64,000 nt of DNA from assembly GCA_027563935.2 (NCBI GenBank), contig CM050446.2, forward strand, positions 25,795,501 to 25,859,500, given 5' to 3'. Positions 57,291 to 64,000 of this stretch are shown in pieces (position 1 is the stretch's first letter; the number at the start of each line of letters is the position of its first letter). The notes beneath the pieces are model-generated. The model did no database searches. It saw only the letters and a list, made by a program, of their open reading frames with translations, and was not told the DNA's origin. Origin of the DNA: Costus lasius. Its lineage: Eukaryota > Streptophyta > Magnoliopsida > Zingiberales > Costaceae. The position numbers and the translations under genes were made by a program.

Positions 57291-57383
57291 ACGCCCCGGT
57301 CAGATCGGCCTAAAAATAGTGCTTAACCGTTGTCTTAGGGTCGTCCGGCAGAATACCGGAACGCGAACACTCTAGGGTTTCCG
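57291..57383 (+). mobile_element. Short LTR-start-like fragment
   Basis: TGTCACGCCCCGGTCAGATC resembles the start of gypsy LTRs of the TGTNACGCCCC type. It is cut after about 90 bp by the Copia LTR of element H. Confidence 0.35.
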
Positions 57384-59090
57384 TGTTGGGGTATGCCCTT
57401 AAGCCTAATGTTTGAGGCCTTGGGATTGTAACAGTATCATGTAATAAACGTTTATGTTTATAAAGGCATGGTTATTATTCAGTTAGCTACATTGTCTGCT
57501 GCAATATATGTTCTTCTGAATAATGTCTCAAAGCTGTTCAGCTGGGCTGACATGCAGTTAAGTCCTTAGTCGATATATCTTGGTGAACATGAGACAGCCT
57601 TGATATGGTTAAGACTAATATGTGTTCTAGTCTTATAGGATGCTTCGAGCATGGAATAAGATGTAGACTCATGGGTACATTGGATGTGCTGGACAGACCC
57701 TACTAGGATATTCAATTGTTTGTCACAATGTGAATAATCCTTGAATATGACAAGTGGCACATTTCCTCTGACTTGAGATCACTTGTGTTTTCTAAATGAT
57801 GATTGTCATTGTTTTGAGGTAGTTCAATATCATTTGAAACATAATGATTATAGACTATCTTGGATAATGAGCTTGAGTCATGTTAGGGCACTAGTGATAG
57901 ACATAGGATTGCCGTCTCCTTGTTTAAGGAGTGTGATGTTCTAAAGGGGCCCCCTGGATGAGATGATTGAGAAAGTGTATGGCCATACCCAGATGACAGT
58001 GTTCATCTGATCTAATCATGCTCATCATATTGGAGCTACAAGTTTGACACGCTTGTCCAATAAGAACATCCAGTGGCAAAGGAAGTATGCATGCCTAGTG
58101 AAGTTGATTCACACTTGTGCTGTTTTTGAGTGTAGTCTTGGAAGACTCATTTCTTTTATATCGGGAGACAGTGATGTGTTGCTAGATACCCCTCACTGAT
58201 CGTGATAACGTGAGTTATCGTTACCGACATTTAAAGGAAACCCTCAGGGTCGCACAATTTGATGATATGGCTTACTTAAGTCAGATCGTGTGGACTGAAT
58301 TGGTTAGGTTCAGTTTAAAGGGATTTAATCTCTGATTGTAAGTGAGATCTAGTCTGATCATGTTTGATTGATTAGGGCTTGAGATCGGTAAGCTTCGATC
58401 GAGAGAATAGATGCTAGATCGGTGAGATCAAGAGCATCAAGAGATGAACGGTCAGATCTGGAGCCTTAGGGTTTATTTGAGATCTAGACTTGATTACTTG
58501 GCTTGATTGGTTCTTAAACCGAACCAAATTGAACCGGCTCATGAAATGAGAGCATGGTTCAAGATGTGGCGACATGTTCACTTGGCGTGAACGTTGGAGC
58601 GGTGAGTGGTTGCTATTTTTAGTAACCATGATCTCCAATTGGAGTCACTCACGTTCGAATAGAGTGCTCTCTATTCTCGCCTCTCGCTCTGATTCCTCTC
58701 GACTCCCGTGTGTGGTGACGCCTTGAAGGTTGAGGAGGTTTCGGCCAAGAGAACATCATCTCATCTTTTCCCTTCCATTCGGCAAGACAACCTTGGAACC
58801 TTGCTAGCACAAGGAGCACCAAGGAAGAAGCACATTGTTCATCTTGTGTGCGAGACTTTGGAGAAGAGGCGCTTGCAACTTTTTCTTCCAAGGCGCCATC
58901 TTGAAATGGCTACGGTATGAACCCTTCTCTATTTGCAATCGGGTTATTATGGTTGATCATATCTCATGATATCGATCTCAAGAAACCCTCTTCCGCTGCT
59001 TAAAATTTTAATATGCGCCATACTTAGGGGTTTCGCCCCCCGCCCCCCCCCCCCCCCCCTTGTGGGGACCTTTCAATTGGTATCAGAGCC
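57384..59090 (+). mobile_element. Copia H 5' LTR with PBS, element truncated
   Basis: Starts TGTTGGGGTATGCCC, as in Copia C's LTR start (TGTTAGTGTTTATGCCC), and shares blocks such as GTGTATGGCCATACCCAG with C. It ends about 59075. Then TGGTATCAGAGCC (59078-59090) is an exact iMet PBS. No gag or 3' LTR follows, so the element is truncated within its leader. A C-run of about 17 lies at 59043-59059. Confidence 0.82.
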
Positions 59091-60420
59091 AATGTTCATG
59101 TTTTATGATTGCCATGTTATGTTTTATGATCCATGTTTGCGCAAGATAACAGATCTATAGGTCACATGCGAATGCTTATGCTGTAGTTGTAAGTTGGCGA
59201 AAATACATGTTATTTTCTCCCTGGCGCATGTTGTTGGCGCATGTTTCATTGTGTTTTCAAAACAAATAACTTGCGCGATTTATCTTAGATCTAAGGCACC
59301 TACTTTAAACCCTTAGATGGGTTATTAGGGTTGAAGTCACCCCCCTTAGGTTAGATCCAAAAGTCTGATCAGACTATCTGACAGCCTTGATGGGTTGACC
59401 AGGTAGCACCTGTGCGCAAGCACGTGGTGGCTACAGGTCGGCTGCAGACAGGCGTGTAGCGATGTCTGATTGAGACAACTGGTGAACGCACATGAGTTAG
59501 GCCCGGGGTCACACCCGCTTGCCAGACCTCATTGTGGTTGTTCAGCCCTGGCGCATGCATGGTTGACCTTATGGTCGACTCAAGTCAGTTAGGACTTGGT
59601 GCATGCAAGAGCGGTAGATCTGACTAGGATGGATGAGTGGATCCCTAGTAATGGACCATTGTAAAGCCTAGTGGGCTCCAGTTTGGACCGTTAAAATTCG
59701 GGCCTGACACCTAAGGTTGGGTCAAATTCGGGTTTATAAGTGTTTGTACACCTAATTTTAGAAATAAATATAATATTAATTTGCATTAGAGTTGCCATTA
59801 TTTTACTCGAATAAAAACTTCACTATAATTATTTAAATTATCTTTATCCATTTTTTTGTAGAATTTTGAAAAAAAAATGGGTTAAACCTTAAATATGCAA
59901 CACATTTATGGAACCCTCAATCAAAAATGAATATGGTTGCGTTTAGGATTGCCGGGCGGTTGCAGGTCAAGCCGGTCAACATATGGAACGTGCGACCCAT
60001 GTGAAGATTAAGTGATGGTTCAACCTACCTGAACCAATCTTAAACTAAAGGATTATTTAATCAGGTTATGTTTATGGTTCGATTCAAATGATTACGATTT
60101 AATTTTTTTTAACACCCCTGTACATACTCATATGTTCATTTAATATTTTATATTATAATAAATTTATTATTTACTCGACTCAATATATTATTATTGTTAT
60201 CTTAATTTATAATAATATATTTTGTAGATATTTAAGAATAATTATATTTTTTAGATATTATAAATAAATAAAATAAATAAATTAGAGATGTCAGTTGATT
60301 TAATCGGTAAAAACTAAAAACTTTTATTTTTAATAATAAAATTTTAGTATCAAATCTCGCCGCTGGCCCGCTAGGCTGAGCGCCAGAGCCTGGTTCGAAT
60401 AAGGGCGTCGTCGTTCTCTT
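59091..60420. other. Truncated Copia leader then AT-rich intergenic DNA
   Basis: 59091 to about 59740 reads as leader of H without an ORF. 59741-60420 is AT-rich with no gene. It becomes GC-richer near 60355 as the helicase promoter begins. Confidence 0.6.
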
Positions 60421-60426
60421 CTGCTC

Positions 60427-60434
60427 TATAAATA
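60427..60434 (+). promoter_or_regulatory. TATA box of the helicase gene
   Basis: TATAAATA in CTCTATAAATAGGAG, 89 bp upstream of the start codon. A transcription start near 60460 would leave a leader of about 60 nt. Confidence 0.7.
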
Positions 60435-60522
60435 GGAGCAGGAAGCGAGGCGGTGGAAGCTGATTAAGGCCAAAGGGTTCCCAAGCCGGCCTTATCTAAT
60501 TCTCCATTTTCCTTCCTTCGCC

Positions 60523-62772
60523 ATGCTCGCCGCCACCACCTCCACCATCGGCGTCTCCTCCCTCTACCGCACGCCTTCCTTGGACCTCGGCGCCAGGAAT
60601 CCCGCCGACAAGGCCCACTCCTGCGGCAGCCTCCTCCTCAATGTCTCCACTTCCGCTGCCAAGGGTTTGGCCGCATCGTGCTGCTGTGCCGTCCATCGTG
60701 TCTCGAGACTCCCTCGCGCTCTTCCCCTGTTCGTCCCCGCCGCTGTTGTCTCCCCCAACCCCGTCCTCAGCGAAGAAGCCTTCAAGGGGTTCTGTGGCTT
60801 CGCTGGCATTGTTGCCGGTGGGGACGAGGATGAGCTCGCCATCGCCAGCTTGGGCTTGCCGGAGCAGCTCGTCAGTGCCCTCGAGAAGCGCGGGATTACT
60901 CATCTTTTCCCTATCCAGGTGAGGCCAAAATCTTGGCTTCCTTTCTTCTTCCTACTAATGTTTGTCTTCACCTTTCTATGCTGAATTTATGAAGTGTTTC
61001 CGGTTTGGTATGCCAGTCTTTCACGATTCACTAAGATGGTATTTGACATACTTCTTTTTTCCTCTTAGAGGGCCGTGTTGATCCCTGCGCTTGAAGGGCA
61101 AGATCTTATTGCACGGGCTAAGACTGGTACCGGAAAGACATTGGCGTTCGGAATTCCCATAATCAAACGGCTTAGCGAGGACGATGAGGCGAGGAGGAAC
61201 TCAAGGTATTTATTTATTTTTTATACTACTCCTCAAGCTTTCTTGTATGCTTGAGAAAATCGCACACACTCGCTCTTCCGACATTTACTGTTCAATTTTA
61301 ACTGCTCCTTTAGGATGTCAGGTCGTCTTCCTCGTGTTCTGGTTCTTGCACCTACCAGGGAATTGGCCAAGCAAGTGGAGAAGGAAATCAAAGAATCTGC
61401 ACCTTATTTGAGCACCGTCTGTGTTTACGGAGGAGTTTCTTACAATGTTCAGAAAAGTGCACTTTCACGTGGCGTTGATGTGGTTGTGGGAACTCCTGGT
61501 CGGATAATTGACCTCATTAACGATGACAGCCTTCGGCTTGGGGAAGTTCAATATTTGGTTCTTGACGAAGCTGATCAGATGCTTGCTGTTGGATTTGAAG
61601 AAGATGTGGAAGTAATTTTGCAGAAGTTACCTACACAAAGGCAAAATATGTTATTTTCTGCAACAATGCCTGATTGGGTCAAGAAATTGGCTAGAAAATA
61701 CCTGCATGATCCTCTGACAATTGATTTGGTATGTGTTCTACTCATGCTTACGCTGTTCAGTTCCCTTGTGACTGAAAATGTTTGAAATAAATCATAGGAT
61801 GACATCTTTACAACCATAGTTATTGGAATTAAGGTTTGTATCATGCGAAAATTTTGGTTTCTATCATGCGAAATTTTTGGTTTGTATCAGTTGGAGATAA
61901 GTCTGATTTCACTATAGCACAAAATCGATACATTCGGTTGCACTGTAGCATATTATCGGGTTCACTCTAACATATTGGTCCTTAGTTTAGTTCCCTTTTT
62001 TGAAACCTTGATTGGAATAGATGCATTCAGAATGTTCTATGCTTGGTGCAAAGATAATGTAGGCTTTGAAAAGGCCCTTTATGTGAAGGGCTGAGGAAAA
62101 AGATGTGCGAGATGATAGAAATGTGTATTTGTCAATTGTATCTATGATGTTTTTTCCTTGATAAATACTCATTGTTAATGTGTATTTGTCAATTGTACCT
62201 GTGATGTTTTTTTGGGATAAATATTCATTGTTAATGCTCCATTACCCACTCAAATTGCTTGTTGTGTCTTTTGGTATGGGTTTTGATGTACAATGTCCGA
62301 ACGGAAGAAAGTTTTATAACATTGCTTTTATATTCTATGTTAATTTCTTGGAACCTGCTTTTTGATATTGGACCTGGCTTTTCACTCCCTGGAAATTAGA
62401 TTGTTTAGTATGCAATACTTGGTCCAAGTACACGATGTATATATAAAAAAACAATAGAATTTTGTCTCGTCAAAATACCAAAACTAATTCATATTGTCAA
62501 AGTACAAAGTACCGGAAGTGTTACTCAGAATACCTTGCTGTAACTAAAATATAGTTCCAGATACATGTACTTGTACATTCTGTTATAATTTTTAAAAATT
62601 TTCTATTTGTGATTCTCTTTTATTGAATTGCTTAAATATTATCAACTTCTTATCATGGTGTACACATTTTTAGGTTGGTGAGCAAGATGAGAAGCTGGCA
62701 GAAGGCATTAAGCTATATGCCATATCGGCAACTGCAACCTCTAAGCGAACAATCCTCAGTGACTTAATAACA
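60523..62772 (+). CDS. RH3: Chloroplast DEAD-box RNA helicase RH3-like (5' part)
   Basis: Four exons: 60523-60918, 61069-61205, 61314-61728 and 62674-62772, all GT-AG and joining in frame. ATG 60523 opens a Ser/Ala/Arg-rich, acid-poor N terminus of about 60-70 residues, typical of a chloroplast transit peptide. Helicase motifs in order: Q motif GITHLFPIQ, Walker A AKTGTGKT, Ia [16 protein letters not shown] in VLDEADQM and SAT. The [20 protein letters not shown] block closely matches Arabidopsis RH3 as I remember it. RH3 helps group II intron splicing and 50S ribosome assembly in chloroplasts. The second RecA domain and C-terminal repeats lie beyond 64000. No damage seen. Confidence 0.92.
61729..62673 (+). 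other. Helicase intron 3 with tandem duplication
   Basis: 945-bp intron. Contains a 57-bp tandem duplication (62123-62179 and 62180-62236, anchor GTGTATTTGTCAATTGTA) and a shorter repeated ATCATGCGAAAATTTTGGTTT phrase near 61835-61890. No coding sequence. Confidence 0.8.
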
Positions 62773-64000
62773 GTACGCGTGAAATATTTGCTCCGTAAAA
62801 GTTGGTGTCTGTTTTTATGTTTCTTTTGCTTCTATTCTTCCTGTTTTTTGTCAATAAAATTGGGCAGCATAAATTGCCTTCCCTGAGACTCAATTGGTTG
62901 ACACAATTCACCATTCATGTGACGTGTTTATTCTCTGATGCATAATGCATCTGAAGTTTCCTTGCTTCAGCTTTATTGCATGCTGAATAATTTGTTCTTT
63001 TCTATTTGTTGCATTATGAATATTATGTTTTTCTCCATGCTATTTTGTAATGTTGTCACGCTCCAACTAGGTGCCATCTTAAAAATAGTTGGCCATTTTC
63101 GATCTATGGCAAGTTACCACAAATAACATCAAGAGAATAAGACAGTAAATCAATTCTCAAAAAATTTATAACCATATTGAGTTCCATGTAAGGACTTACT
63201 AGGGCTGTCCAATTTTTGGGTCCACCCAAAAACTGACCCAAACCAAATTAAAAATTTTGGTTTGGTTTGGTTTTTTTCTAAACCAAATCATTTTGGTTTG
63301 GTGTGAAAATTTTCAAAAAATAAATTTGGTTTTTGGTCCAACACCAAAATTTTAGGTTGAGTTGAATAAATCAAAATTTTAACAATGATTTATTATTTAT
63401 TTTAAATGTTTATATTATAATATTATTTTATTTTAAAAATAATAAATAGTAATGTAAAATATATTTAAAAAAAAAACTTGGTTTAACTTGCACAGAGTTG
63501 AATTGAGTCCAACTTCTTTGGTTGAGTCTTACATTTTTTTTTTGTTTTTCTTTAAAATTTGAGTTTACGTTTAACCGGAATCGACCATGGTCCATGGTCA
63601 TATGTACTGCTTATATCGGGTGGTATGGAACGGATTGTTCAAATCTAGGATTTACTAGTCACAATAGCACTATAAATAAACACCATATTTATCTAATACC
63701 AATGAAATAAGTAAGAACAATAATAAAAGAACCAAACATGGTATCTCAAGCAACTTTACAACCTCTATTCCATTGCAAGTCATCTATTTATTATTGGTTG
63801 TCTATATCTATTTTGAATCACATCTAACTTGATGCAATGACACAAGAGTTAGCATGAAGTATGCTAATTAGGAATAAGAGAACAAGATGATATATGCAAC
63901 AAAATAGAAAGGTGATAATAAATTGAATGTAACACAATTCGATACGGACACCATCATCTTATGAAAATACTATCCAATCATGTAGTGTAAATCATCAAGT
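62773..64000 (+). other. Helicase intron 4 (runs off the window)
   Basis: Starts GTACGCGTG. No downstream exon sequence for the next helicase block was recognised. At about 63205-63360 lies a TTTGGTTTGGT/AAACCAAA-rich stretch with several dyads, perhaps a small decayed MITE. Confidence 0.6.

Noticed and set aside
60496..60903. 135-codon minus-strand frame over helicase exon 1
   Set aside because: Antisense shadow of GC-rich coding sequence. Splice sites and motifs fit the plus-strand helicase.

Overview
The window is plant nuclear DNA and almost certainly monocot, because exon 1 of the only host gene is strongly GC-rich as in monocot genes. I cannot name the species. There are no bacterial-type genes, operons or CRISPR. 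The host gene lies at the right end: the first four exons (about 60523-62772, + strand) of a chloroplast DEAD-box RNA helicase very like RH3, which continues past the window. Almost everything else is transposable element DNA.

Left flank (1-11097): a 42-bp hairpin minisatellite (1-1040), four 189-bp repeats (about 1060-1805), a degenerate short repeat, an LTR-like segment ending at 5159, TATAG-rich patches, a decayed gypsy reverse transcriptase relic (6187-6365), a 5'-truncated LINE on the minus strand with a 15-bp target duplication (8008-9946), and a 619-bp Mutator-like foldback element with a 9-bp target duplication (10028-10646). Then comes GC-rich sequence with an open frame.

Central nest (11098-56300): one Copia element (A, minus strand, 423-bp LTRs, TSD CCTCG) has been enlarged to about 45 kb by later insertions. 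An Athila-like gypsy element (B, plus strand, 11474-40978) sits in A's 3' LTR. B itself holds a Copia element (C, 17354-26107, TSD TCTAC) inside its integrase region and a gag-only gypsy/LARD element (D, 27928-37036) at its third ORF. A second Athila-like element (E, minus strand, about 41511-51807) sits in A's RNase H and has lost its 3' end. E holds a 3.4-kb solo-LTR-like element (F, 44227-47639, TSD TTGCC). LTR pairs, PBSs (tRNA-Asp for B, D and E; initiator tRNA-Met for C, degenerate for A), purine tracts and target duplications support this order.

Right flank (56301-64000): the continuation of the host open frame broken by A, an AT microsatellite, a Copia 5' LTR with its PBS (H, 57384-59090), AT-rich intergenic DNA, then the helicase promoter and gene.

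The most unusual theme is that nearly every element carries an array of hairpin or palindromic units in its LTR, UTR or TIR. The motif differs in each family, and in several arrays paired arms change together. B and E stop codons are mostly the C-to-T/G-to-A type expected from methylated cytosine decay. D alone keeps a long intact ORF.
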